A DNA stretch of 64,000 bases from Canna indica. Its lineage: Eukaryota; Streptophyta; Magnoliopsida; Zingiberales; Cannaceae. The translations under genes and the position numbers were made by a program. The notes beneath the pieces were generated by a model. That model was not told the DNA's origin. It worked only from the letters and a program-made list of their open reading frames with translations, and did not search any database. Positions 47,940-59,600 of this stretch are shown piece after piece; the stretch's first letter is position 1; every line of letters starts with the position of its first letter. The DNA is taken from the NCBI GenBank assembly GCA_034359265.1, contig CP136893.1, positions 25,242,001-25,306,000 of the forward strand, given 5' to 3'.

Positions 47940-49928
47940 TGGATGTTGGATATTAGTTAACTTGGATTTGAACAGTGTGTATATTTGACTTGAATTTGAA
48001 TATTATGTATGTTTGACTTGGACATTTGATTCCTTCCTTGCACATGTGTTATTTGATCGCATATCGGAAAGGAAATGGAGGCGATACCCAATCAATGGGT
48101 ATGCGCACTTTCCTTCCTAATGCCGTAGATCAATATTGCCCAATACTATGTATGTTTTGTGTATGCTTATATGATTGTATTTATAGTTGTATTTCTATCA
48201 ATGAGATAATGGGCATGTCATTTCTTGTGTGGGCAATGAATTGGAGGCGATCATCAATTAATGATGGTGCGCATTTCCTTCATCGCCCAACATTTATATG
48301 GATCTTACGTTGCTGTTGGTGGCTGTTATTGCTATTTTCAAGTCCTATATCGTTATTGTTGGGGGTTGTTATTGCTCATTTCTATATCATTGTTGTTGGC
48401 TGTTATTGCTCAATTCTATATCGTTGTTGGTGGTGGCTGTTTTTGCTCATTTTTATATGATTTTATGGTTGATGGCTGTTATTGCTCATTTTTATATCGT
48501 TGATGGTTGGACTAGTTATGCAGGATTGTTGCGATTTTCTAGTTTGCTATAAGGGCTAGTTATTTAAAGCGAACATCTAATGGTGTTTTGCAAATTTTAA
48601 CAGTTCTAAATCAATATTTGTCCATAAACTTTGCTTCTTTTTTTCATCTAATGTTGTTGCTTCTGTTATTGGTCTCTGTTATTGCTAACAGTCCTAAATC
48701 AATAGTGATTACCTTTTTTTGAACCATTTTTGAGTTTCTGTTATTGCTGCTTCTGCTTCTGTTAAATTTGATATGTTTTTTTTTTGTTCTGGTCTGTTAT
48801 TGCTCTCATGTTGTTATTTGTTGAACATTTTTTTCAAAATAAGATCAAAAATTTCATTCTGTTGGAAAATATTGGAAAATATTTATTCTGTTTAATTTTG
48901 ATATTGCAACTTGTTGCTATCACATCCTTCTGTTATTGCAATCACATGCTTCTGTTAAATATGATTTGTTTGGTCTCATGTTGCTATTTGTTGAACCATT
49001 TTTTTTTATTTTGGAATAATATTTTTTATAAGTTTATGGACAAAAAAATTTTGTTGGGCTTTGAATTGGAGGCGACTACCATTTGGTGGATCACAGTCAT
49101 CATATGACCCTACATTTTATTATGACGGAATACCTCATCTTTTCAAGATACAATCAAATATGGATGACTGAGGATGTTATACTAAATTGAATTGAAGAAG
49201 ACTACCGCAAAAAGTTTGATATAGTTAGGGGATGAACTATTTGGAATTGTAATTTATATTTTTATTATACGAATGTATTTCTGCAGTTATATGTATGATA
49301 TTTATTTGACTACTATTGTAATTTGAATTACATAAAATAAATGAATATTTATTCAAATGTCGTAAAATATTCGTGTTACTATTATATGTGGTTGTTGTAA
49401 GAATGAATAAGAATTATGACTTATTAAATTTATGTCTTAGCCAAATTTTGACTTAACCAAATTGAGCTAATTAAATAAATTCAATTCAACACTTTATTAA
49501 ATATATATAAGGGTGTGATTGGTATTACACGTGTATACTATATAAATTCAACGGTTAATTAATATATAATATACATTTTTAATATTAAAATATTATCAAT
49601 TAAAATTAACTTATTAATAATTTAATATAATTTAAATATTATTCATAAATAATAAACATATTTTTTTATTTTTTTATTTTATCAATTTAAATAATTTATT
49701 AAATATAATCCAATTTATAAAATTATTCATAAATTATATACACATATATTATTCCAAAACAAATTCAATGATTTGGTAAACCAAACAAGTTTTTAGATTT
49801 TCAACTAAAAAATACCCTTGAAAATCAACACTGTTTTGAATAACCAAATAAGTTTTCACAGTTTTCAATTTCACGAAAACACATTGTGTTTTCGTTAACC
49901 AAACGCATTTCAGAAAATAAAAATATCA
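47940..49928 (+). other. Harbinger 3' non-coding region
   Basis: T-rich with no supported gene. Units of CTGTTATTGCTCATTTCTATATCGTTGTTG recur about four times at 48320-48500, and shorter TTCTGTTATTGCT words continue to 48960. 49440-49900 is very AT-rich. Confidence 0.55.
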
Positions 49929-50685
49929 AAACAGAAAATAGAAAAATAGAAAACCATTTTCGTTTTCTTCAAAATGAAAACACAAATTAATTTTCGCTAA
50001 CCAAACGCACCCTTAGTTTTTTCTGGAGACCCAAAAAATTATTTTCGCTATAATTATGTGTACGTCAAGTAAAATCTTCCCTTACTAATTTTCTATTTTG
50101 TTTGATGTTCTTAAATTTATGTAATCACGTGGCATTGATTTTTCTTATCATTAGTAGAGGCTAATTATTCAACATTGCACTAATTATTCAAATTGCAGGA
50201 TAGCAACTCATACCAATTTGTGGCCTGAGTTGATACCTTGTCACCTTCAAGTATAAGAAATGATAGAGTTCTCAAATTCATATATATATTGACAAAGAAT
50301 ATAACATATCTTCTCATTCGGATAATTTAAGCAATTGAAAATGACCAGCAATCAAACAGTCATTGTTTAGGTACATTGACTTATATGCGTTTTAATTAAT
50401 TATCTAATTAAATGGTGTCATGCTACTCCTATGGTCAATGCTAAAATTGTAAAATACTTCACTGTCTTTGCAGCCAAGATCAAGTAAAGTATTGAGCATA
50501 GAACTTGTTCAATATTTAAATTAAAGCTAGCAACTGCTAATAGTCGCGTGCGTGAATTGATGCCGTAGCAGCACAAATACTTATTTATCCTTTTATTGTT
50601 CAATACTTCACTATCTTTGCAGTCAAGATCAAGTAAAGTAGAGAGGCTAAGTACGTATTCAGCATAGAATTACTTGTTCAATATT
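49929..50685 (+). repeat. Duplicated block, copy A
   Basis: About 757 bp nearly identical to 54747-55502. It comprises the last 84 bp of the Harbinger element, the TTA duplication, the rest of the copia LTR and about 510 bp of flank. Two degenerate units of about 150 bp (TTCACTATCTTTGCAGTCAAG...TTATTTGTCC) start at 50455 and 50603. Confidence 0.95.
50016..50174 (+). repeat. Copia 3' LTR, right part
   Basis: Sequence after the Harbinger right end. It joins to 42053-42406 once the Harbinger element and one TTA are removed. The end at ATTATTCAACA is a tentative choice based on the CA end. Confidence 0.5.
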
Positions 50686-51275
50686 CAACTGCTAAGTAGT
50701 AGCATCACAAATACTTATTTGTCCTTTTATTAATTAATGACTTATCTGTCTACGTCGTAGAAGCTTATTTTAGAAAAAAAAAAATCATACTTTTGATCCC
50801 ACAATTTATTCCAATTTTAATTTTAATCTTTATAATTTTAAAATTTTGAATTTAGTCAACATATTTTTTTTCATTTAGGATTTGGTCCCTACCGTCACAT
50901 GATGTCTAAACGAAGCTGGGATAACAAGTGTTGATTGGATATTGTTGACGTGAAGCCTGTAGGGACCAACTTCGTAAACTATGGGAACTAAAATTAAAAT
51001 TTTATAAACTATGAAGACTAAAATTAAATTTTTATAAACTATAGAAACTAAAATAAATATTCAAGTAATTATTTATCTTAATAAATATTAAAAATCATAG
51101 GATATTTTTTTAATTTATTTAAAAATAATTATAATATTTAAAAATATTAAAATTAAACCAACTTTTTACATATTAAGGTATTTACTTTAGATTTTATAAT
51201 GAAAAGTGTGATGGTATATTTATATATTTAGAAGATTAGTTTAATATTTGCAAGAATAATTTATTTACTCTTTAA

Positions 51276-54004
51276 CACTACTAGAAAAATGGGCATCAGC
51301 AACGGCGTGCAACGGCTGGCGCCGTTGCAATGGAGCCGTGGCAGAAAATCGTGTTGTTGATAACTTAGCAACGGATCAGCAACGGCCGCTCGGGTCGTTG
51401 CTAAAAATATTATCAGCAACGGTTTTGCCACGGACGCGGAGCCGTTGCTGATAACATTAATAGCAATGGCTGGTGAGCCCGTAGCAACGCCGTTAGTAAA
51501 AGCCCGTTGCTAAGCCGTTGCTGATGATGTGAACCTGGTAACGAAAAAAATTAAAATTTCAAATTTCCATTGATACATTGATACATTATCTGATACATAA
51601 CTCACACACCCATACACTCATACACACATTCATTCACACATCACAAATACACCAAGATATATATCAAAACAATTATATTTATATTGATAATTATCCACAA
51701 TAGTATAAAAATTATTCAAATACAAAATTGAAGTATCAATATCCAAACAAAATAAATTAAACAAGTATAATATCTCAGTAACAAAGTCAATATAAAAAAA
51801 ATCTCACGATGACGATGGAGGATGACCTGGATCATTTGGCGGGGTCTGGAGTGCTTGAGTGTACACCGGCGTGGATTGACTCGAGGATGATGGATAAGAT
51901 GATGCCAAAGAGATGCCTGCTTCGGGATGACCTGACAAGTTGCGTAGCATAGCATGCATCTCCGCCATCATCTAACTCTAGAGCTCCATCATCTCAGTCT
52001 GACGTGCGACTGTCTCCTCTAGAGTCTTTATTCTGCTACTATGATCATAACTCGATCTGGAGGTGGAAGACCGCTCACCAGCGACCGGAGGGGTCGGTGC
52101 CCCAAGTGGCCCTAGTACGGCTCGCGCATGACCACTATCTGCAAAGCCATATACGCGGCCATGGTCCCAGCCACCTGCGGTCTCGACCCACGTTGCCGCG
52201 TCAAAGTCCTCGGGGGTGCCCCCGCGCTGCACCACCGTCTGGCTATAGGTCTCCTACTCGAGTTTGATTTTTTATTTAATATTTATCATAAAACTTAAAT
52301 TATAAATATATAATGAATAATTTAAATAAATATATAGTTACCATAATGTATGCAGCGCGGTTGTCGATGTACTCCCCCGTCCCATGTGCTCGACAGTGAG
52401 TCCGCTCAAACACCGCCGTCGGGGAGGGTCGCTGGACAGTCCCGTCATCCGACACCGTCGTCTATATTTACAAAACAAATACATTAATTAGTACACATAG
52501 TAATAAATAAAATATATAATTAAAAGGTATACTTACCATACGGTTCGCGTGCACTGCAAAAGCAATAGAGCCGCCGGTGTGATGCGCTGCTCCCCTCGAC
52601 ATGAGATTTCTAGCCACATTCCTAGAAACCTCCTGTCATCGATCCGTCGACCATATTCCCACGAGCTGGACCCATATATCCGGAGTAATCCAATCGGGTT
52701 GTATCCCCAGAGTCTCCGCGATGTTAGTAGTCCCAACTAGTGCCATCACCTGGGACCGGGCCTGCCCCAGCTGCCCAATGTACCTTGCTCGGGAAATAGC
52801 CTCCCAAGCAGCGTAAATGAAGGGCCTTTGGTCCTCAGCCCATGTATAGCGAGCCTGCAAAATAATAATATCAGTACCAATATTAATCATCATGAATGTA
52901 AAAAAAAAAATAATACGTTCCTCAAACTCGCGCCATAACATGTCAACGTGCTCGCTAGGCACGTGAGACCACATAGGCCATGCCCCGTGCATGTATCGTC
53001 GAATAGTAGAAGAAATGCTCCTCGGCACTTCTTCTTGCTCGAACCTGCATAACAAAAATAAATTTTAATATTATATTATGATATAATGAATTTGTAATGA
53101 TTCATAATTCATGATATATTACCGCTCCCCAATCACACTAATAAATCTACGTGACACTGTGGCTGGTGGAGGCTGCTACCTGTTCGGCCCACGTGGCCGC
53201 CTACGTCTGGATGTACTAGCCTCGGCAGTATCATCGGCATGAGGATCAGCAACATGAGTAAGTGTAGGAGTCTCACCGATCGAAGACTCCGAAGCTCTCC
53301 TATGACGATAACCACGACCAAACATATCTGTCGAATAGACATATAATCAGATTATTGTATAAATAGTAGAGATATATTTAATAAAATATATACTTTACAA
53401 TTAATCTAAATAATTAATTAAATAATTAATTTACAAATAAATAAATAAAAATTAATCTACAATTTTCGGCGCGGGAGTACAGTGTGTCCGGACACTGTAC
53501 GTACAAGATCCGGCAGTGGCCATCGGTCGTTCGCCGCCCGCCGAAACCCTAAAAATAGAGTTTCGGTCGGATTTCCCGCCGGCCGCAACGGAAAGAGATG
53601 GCCGAGCGGCGATGAATACCTGAAATCGGCGGTCGAGGATGGACGGCAGCGTCGGCAGCTCGGCGGTGGCGGTGTCGGCAGCGGCGGCGAGAGGCGGGAG
53701 TTGGAGGCGGCGGCAGCAGCGGAAGGAAGAAGGGGCGGGCACGATCTGTGACCTATATAAACTTATCAGCAACGGCTCACTCGCCCGTTAGAAAGCCGTT
53801 GCTAATAAGTTATCATCAGCAACGGTTCACTTGTCCATTAGAAAGCCGTTGCTGATAATTAAAATCATCAGCAATGGCTCGCGTGTCTGTTAGAAAGCCG
53901 TTGCAGATACAATATATCTGCAACTGTTTGAGCGGCCGTAAGAATGCCGTTGCAAATAGCAACGGCTTGAGCGGCCGTTGCTGAAGACTCAATTTCTAGT
54001 AGTG
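51276..54004 (-). mobile_element. CACTA-3, non-autonomous deletion derivative
   Basis: Ends CACTACTAGAAAAATGG and TTTCTAGTAGTG with the 3-bp duplication TAA (51273-51275 and 54005-54007). Subterminal repeats with CAGCAACGGC cores lie at 51293-51535 and 53760-53990. It matches CACTA-4 in reverse orientation at both sides, but the sequence equivalent to about 55900-60170 of CACTA-4, all of TNPD with its hairpin and minisatellite, is replaced by an AT-rich junction near 53395-53440. It keeps the TNPA-like gene in damaged form. Both termini are present, so it may be mobilised by transposase from elsewhere. Confidence 0.93.
51804..53325 (-). pseudogene. CACTA-3 TNPA-like gene, broken
   Basis: Same five-exon plan as CACTA-4. 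Start ATG at 53323-53325 (MFGRGYRHRRASESS), core exon about 52856-52538, a FERTHCRAHGTGEY-type exon near 52462-52343, last exon from about 52253 to the stop at 51804-51806. A TAG interrupts exon 1 (about 53178) and two more stops lie in the last exon near 51965-51980. The end of exon 2 reads GAG/GAACGT where CACTA-4 has GAG/GCACGT. The protein would bind subterminal repeats; this copy is inactive. Confidence 0.85.
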
Positions 54005-54746
54005 TAAGACACAAACACTTGATTTCGTATTCTTGCATTGAACACATGAACATGTAACATATTAATGTTTTACAGTATATTTTGTATATCTGAATATCTC
54101 TTAACAATGCCCACGAAATTATAGCAATAATATTGTATTATGGTGTTGCCACTATAGCAAATGCATGGGAAATCAATATTTATTAGAGTAAAAATCAACA
54201 TTTTTTTGATGTTCGAAATCTAATTTAAACCGCTTTGAATGAGCCAAATTTAAGATCAAAATGGAGGTGATGAGGTGATCAGTGAAGAGATGAGCAGATC
54301 ATGAGAGCGGGTTTTTGAATTCTGCAACCACTGCAGAATTCATGCTAAATCAAGGTAATTAACGGATAAAAACCGACTCCTAATGACGGCGTCAGTTTAA
54401 ATCCACACAAATTAACGTAAATTACTATAGTGTGCTCAATTTTAATATTTTTAAATATTATAATTATTTATAAATAAATTAAAAAATATCTTGTGATATT
54501 TTATATTTTTTAAGAAAATAATAATAATTTTGGTACCAATAGTTTACTTGAATATTGGTTTTAGTCCCCATAATTTATAAAATTTTTGTTTCAGTCCTCA
54601 TAATTTACAAAGTTGGTCCTTACAGGTCCACGTTAGCAATATCTAGTCAGCATCTATTATCCACGTCAGCTCCGTTTAGGCCTCTTGTGACGGCAGAGAC
54701 CAAATTCTAAATGGAAATAAAGTGTGGGGACTAAAATTAAAATTCG

Positions 54747-55502
54747 AAACAGAAAATAGAAAAATAGAAAACCATTTTCGTTTTCTTCAAAATGAAAACA
54801 CAAAATAATTTTCGCTAACCAAACGCACCCTTAGTTTTTTCTGGAGACCAAAAAAATTATTTTCACTGTAATTATGTGTACGTCAAGTAAAATCTTCCCT
54901 TACTAATTTTCTATTTTGTTTGGTGTTCTTAAATTTATGTAATCACGTGGCATTGATTTTTCTTATCATTAGTAGAGGCTAATTATTCAACATTGCACTA
55001 ATTATTCAAACTGCAGGATAGCAACTCATACCAATTTGTGGCCTGAGTTGATACCTTGTCACCTTCAAGTATAAGAAATGATAGAGTTCTCAAATTCATA
55101 TATATATTGACAAAGAATAACATATCTTCTCATTCGGATAATTTAAGCAATTGAAAATGACCAGCAATCAAACAGTCATTGTTTAGGTACATTGACTTAT
55201 ATGCGTTTTAATTAATTATCTAATTAAATGGTGTCATGCTACTCCTATGGTCAATGCTAAAATTGTAAAATACTTCACTGTCTTTGCAGCCAAGATCAAG
55301 TAAAGTATTGAGCATAGAACTTGTTCAATATTTAAATTAAAGCTAGCAACTGCTAATAGTCGCGTGCGTGAATTGATGCCGTAGCAGCACAAATACTTAT
55401 TTATCCTTTTATTGTTCAATACTTCACTATCTTTGCAGTCAAGATCAAGTAAAGTAGAGAGGCTAAGTACGTATTCAGCATAGAATTACTTGTTCAATAT
55501 TT
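54747..55502 (+). repeat. Duplicated block, copy B
   Basis: Direct copy of 49929-50685 with a few substitutions and single-base indels. It begins inside Harbinger terminal sequence and stops inside a copia flank unit, so neither edge is a transposon end. The left edge joins the inverted-repeat element, the right edge the broken end of CACTA-4, with AAC shared at the right junction. Confidence 0.95.
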
Positions 55503-55960
55503 AACGGGCGAGTGAGCCGTTGCTGATAAGTTTATATAGGGCACGCTCTCGCGCCCGACCCTTCTTCCTCCCGCTTCTGCCGCCGCCGCTCCTGCCGACT
55601 CCTCTCGCCGCCGCTGCCGCTGCTGCCGACGCCGACGCCTCTCGCCGCCGCGCCGCTGCTGGTATGTTGATCGGCCGGCCTATACAGTTTCGGCCGGAGA
55701 TGCTAAAATCCGACCGAAACCCTATTTCTAGGGTTTCGGCCGGCGGCGGTCGGCCTATGGCCGCCGCCGAACCTTCAACAGTGGCCGGACAGTGTGTCCG
55801 GCCACTGTACGCCGGCGCCGGAGGGTGGACTCCGGCGCCGGAATATATATATATATATTTATTGTTTTGAAATTGTTAATTAATTATTTTATAAATGTTA
55901 ATTAAATGTTTAGATTAATTGTTTAATTTGTTAGATTAATTATTTGGGTTTAGATTAATT

Positions 55961-56230
55961 TCGGACGCGCGCCGGAATCGTCCACTTCGGACTCGCGCCG
56001 GAATCATCCAATTCGGACTCGCGCCGGAATCGTCCACTTCGGACGCGCGCCGAAATCGTCCAATTCGGACTCGCGCCGGAATCGTCCACTTCGGACGCGC
56101 GCCAGAATCGTCCAATTCGGACTCGCGCCAAAATCGTCCACTTCGGACTCGCGCCGGAATCGTCCACTTCGGACTCGCGCCGGAATCGTCCACTTCGGAC
56201 GCGCGCCGAAATCGTCCAATATGGACTCGA
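55961..56230. repeat. 26-bp minisatellite, CACTA-4
   Basis: Ten copies at exact 26-bp spacing (55961, 55987, 56013 and so on) of a unit containing TCGGACTCGCGCCGGAATCG. The inverted pair GTCCACTTCGGAC spans each unit junction. The GC-rich repeat stands out against an AT-rich background. Confidence 0.95.
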
Positions 56231-56409
56231 ACTGTCTCGAAACATTTAGAAAATAATCATCCATCCGACGAGTTGATATGTTTCACGTACGCATCGACGA
56301 ATCGGATATGATTTAGCAAAACCTTAGATCCGTTCGGGGATTGTATGTTCGTGTAAAAGAAGTAGATGATCTTTTATACGACGTACAATTCTTGAATTGT
56401 CCCTGATTG

Positions 56410-56636
56410 GACAATTTGGGAATATAGTTATTTGTACTGCACTTACGTTTTTATTTTAACTGTTAACTAATTATTCTAAAATTCGACAATATCTCCCTTG
56501 TTCTCCGATACGCGCCCAGATGATATGCGTATTCGGAGAACTGTAGGGAGATGCTATCGAAATTTAGAATAATTAGTTAACAGTTAAAATAAAAACGTAA
56601 GTGCAGTACGAATAACATAAATCCCGAATGGAATAG
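56410..56636 (+). promoter_or_regulatory. Long inverted repeat upstream of TNPD
   Basis: Arms of about 105 bp pair around a short loop at about 56513-56526 (CCAGATGATATG). GTACTGCACTTACGTTTTTA (56434) pairs with TAAAAACGTAAGTGCAGTAC (about 56590), TTAACTGTTAACTAATTATT with AATAATTAGTTAACAGTTAA, and TTCTCCGATACGC with GCGTATTCGGAGAA. It ends about 55 bp before the TNPD ATG, so it is probably in the leader. The same structure is at 33130-33352 in CACTA-1. Confidence 0.92.
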
Positions 56637-56690
56637 GACAATCTCACCTAAAGACATTAACCAAAGAAATTGTCATTGATTGATAGAATC

Positions 56691-59600
56691 ATGTCGGCTG
56701 ATCGAAGTTGGATGTACCGACGTTTTGATCGTGGAGCTTTAACGAATGAGTTTCGATTAGGCGTAATGTACTTCCTAAATTTCGCCTATTCGAATCGGAA
56801 TTTCGTTAGCATGGGTGATCAAATCCGATGTCCGTGCCGCATTTGTTCGAATGGACGATTTTTGGATCGGGAGACTGTCACTCTGCATCTATATACCAAA
56901 GGATTTACACCAAGATATTTTCTATGGACTTGTCACGGGGAGTCACGCGAAGTCGGGACGTCGAGCAATCCTGTCGTTCAGACATATGGTGAATCTTCCT
57001 CTGCTGGTGCTTCTTCATCCAGTCAATGTAATCCCTATAGAACTATGATACTTGATAGTCTTGGGGGTCAATTCCACCTGAATGATAATGTTGATCGGCC
57101 AGTTCTTCAGACATCAGTCCTACCAGATACTACAGCGGTTGATATCACAGAAGTAGGGGCTGCGGTAGAGATTGAATTACCGAATAAAGAAGCTGCAGAA
57201 TTTTACGAGATGTTGAAAGCTGCCGATGAACCTTTGTATGAGAATTGTCCTAAATACACTAGGTTTTCAGCAATGACACAGCTCTTAAACATCAAGGCCG
57301 ATTGTAATATCAGCGGAGTTGCGTATGATCGGATTGCTGGATTGATTAATGGAATGCTGCCTACTGATAACAAGTTTGAGCCTACTTTTTATAAGACTAA
57401 AAAGCTAATGAGAAAATTGGGGCTTGGGTACGAAAAAATACACGCGTGCCAAAATAATTGCATTTTATATTATAAAGAAAATGTGCAGTTGGATAAATGC
57501 CCTGTATGTCAACACCCTCGTTACAAGGAGAAGAAATCGGTCCGACAGAAAAATATCCCGTTTAAGGTGCTTCGGTATTTTCCACTAACACCGAGGCTTC
57601 AAAGATTATTCATGTCGGAAAAGACAGCCCCCTACATGAGTTGGCATGCAAGAAGTCATGATGATACAGTAATGACTCATCCATCTGACAGTGAAGCATG
57701 GAAATATTTGGATACATGTTATCCTTCATTTGCTATGGATACTAGAAATATCAGATTGGGATTGTGCACAGATGGTTTTAATCCGTTTGGACATTCTGCA
57801 ACTCCTTATTCAGTTTGGCCAGTGCTGCTGACAGTTTATAATTTGCCACCGTCAATGTGCATGAAAGATGAATTTATTTATCTTTCGATGATTATTCCGG
57901 GTCCTAAGGGTCCGCGAAAAGAAATTGACATATTTCTCAGACCCTTGATAGATGAATTGAAAACATTGTGGACTGAGGGAGCTGTCACTTATGATTGTCA
58001 TCGGAAGCAAAACTTCAATTTAAAGGCCGCGGTCTTGTGGACAATCAATGATTTCCCCGCGTACGGCATGTTGTCGGGTTGGAGCACTCACGGCCGACTC
58101 TCTTGCCCGTATTGTATGGAACACTCTAAATCAATCAGTCTTCAGAACGGACGAAAAATCTCATTCTTTGATTGTCATCGTCGATTCCTACCGGTTCATC
58201 ACCAGTATCGAAGGAATCGTAATAAATTTACTAAGGGCAGAGTCGAAAGAGATGGGCCACCACCGATGTTGTCTGGTGAACAAATGTTAGCACGTGTTTC
58301 AGCACTTCCAGATATAGTATTTGGTCGCAATGAAAGAGTGTCAGGTTTTGGCCAAACACACAACTGGGTGAAAAAAAGTATCTTTTGGGAATTGCCCTAT
58401 TGGAGTTCATTATTGATTCGACATAATTTAGATGTCATGCACATTGAAAAAAATGTGTTTGATAATATTTTCAACACTGTGATGGATATTTCTGGAAAAA
58501 CTAAAGATAATGTCAAAGCCCGACATGATCTGAAAATACTTTGTAAAAGACCAGAGTTGGGGTTACAAGAGGTCAACGGACGATATCTGAAACCGAAGGC
58601 CCTATATGTGTTAAATAAACAACAGATCAAAGATGTTTGTCAATGGGTAAAAGAACTCAGATTACCCGATGGATATGCTTCAAACTTATCTCGATGTGTG
58701 AACGTCGATGATTGCAAAATATCAGGGATGAAGAGCCATGATTGTCATGTATTCATGCAGAGATTACTTCCGATCGCATTTCGAGATCTTCTACCTGATA
58801 ATATTTGGGGTCCGTTGACTGAATTAAGTATGTTTTTTAGAAGCATCTGTGCAAATGTCCTTCGAGTCGAAGATTTGTCAACACTTGAAAATAATATTGT
58901 TGAAATCATATGCAAGCTGGAGCAGTTTTTCCCTCCTGCATTTTTTGACTCGATGGAGCATCTACCGATACACTTGGCATACGAGGCACGAGTTGGTGGC
59001 CCCGTTCAATATCGTTGGATGTACTTATTTGAAAGATACATGAATCGTCTGAAGAAAAAAGTAAAGAACACCGCAGCTGTTGAAGGATCAATATCTGAAT
59101 CGTATATCATCCAAGAAATTTCAACATTCTGCTCATTTTACTTTGAATCGACAGTACAGACAAGATTTGATCGTCTTCCACGTAATGACGACGGGGGTGT
59201 TCGACATTCAGATGGACGTTTAAATATATTTTGTCACTCTGGTCGTGCTTTTGGTTCTCGTCCATCTCGACACTTAAGCGATGAAGAGTATCATTTGGCA
59301 CACTTGTATGTATTACTCAATTGCCCAGAGATTGAACAATTCATTGAAATATTTGACATTGAGATGGTGCAAAAATACTCTATTCACAACGATCAAGAAT
59401 TGGAGACATTACGGAATCGTGATTTCCCTTCTTGGATTCAGACTTACAGCAAAGATCACAGAGCTGAAATAGATGAAAAAATATTTGAGTTTGTTAGTGG
59501 ACCGTCGCGACTTGTGTCGTGCTATAGCGGATATTTTGTTAACGGGTATAAATTTCACACGGTTGAATATTCATCTACAAAAAAGACGATGAATGCTGGG

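Larger units (their letters stand above)
42407..50012 (+). mobile_element. PIF/Harbinger transposon
   Basis: Ends GGTGCTGTTTGGTT (left) and AACCAAACGCACCC (right), inverted and of the PIF/Harbinger type, with the family's TTA target duplication (42404-42406 and 50013-50015). Inside, on the plus strand, are a GC-rich leader (42580-42960), a four-copy 470-bp array, a Myb/SANT-like gene, a DDE transposase gene and a GRF zinc-finger gene. Each gene carries one or more stops or frameshifts, so the element is no longer autonomous. Confidence 0.93.
50790..54746. mobile_element. Long-terminal-inverted-repeat element interrupted by CACTA-3
   Basis: The left arm (about 50810-51170) and right arm (about 54437-54746) are inverted copies, for example CATTTAGGATTTGGTCCCT against AGAGACCAAATTCTAAATG, and TATTTAAAAATATTAAAATT against AATTTTAATATTTTTAAATA. 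Inner parts are 51171-51275 and 54008-54436. No coding sequence. The right arm stops sharply where the duplicated block begins, so its true end was lost. A Mutator-like or foldback origin is possible; the class is not settled. Confidence 0.75.

Noticed and set aside
48026..48552. Hydrophobic frames in the Harbinger 3' region
   Set aside because: They come from T-rich tandem words (CTGTTATTGCTC) open in all three frames.
50418..50603. Identical 61-codon frames at 50418-50603 and 55234-55419
   Set aside because: Their identity comes from the DNA duplication; no homology or coding signs.
49929..55502. The 757-bp direct repeats as LTRs of one retrotransposon
   Set aside because: No TG...CA ends, no primer site or polypurine tract, and copy A is built from Harbinger and copia sequence.
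55520..55870. 116-codon Ala-rich frame in the CACTA-4 leader
   Set aside because: GC-rich composition leaves frames open by chance; the counterpart in CACTA-3 does not keep the same protein.
55961..56230. CRISPR-like array
   Set aside because: The repeat is contiguous without unique spacers, in a plant transposon; it is a minisatellite.
55936..56264. Three overlapping frames over the 26-bp minisatellite
   Set aside because: A 26-bp repeat is not a multiple of three and is open in all frames; the reading is a by-product of the array.
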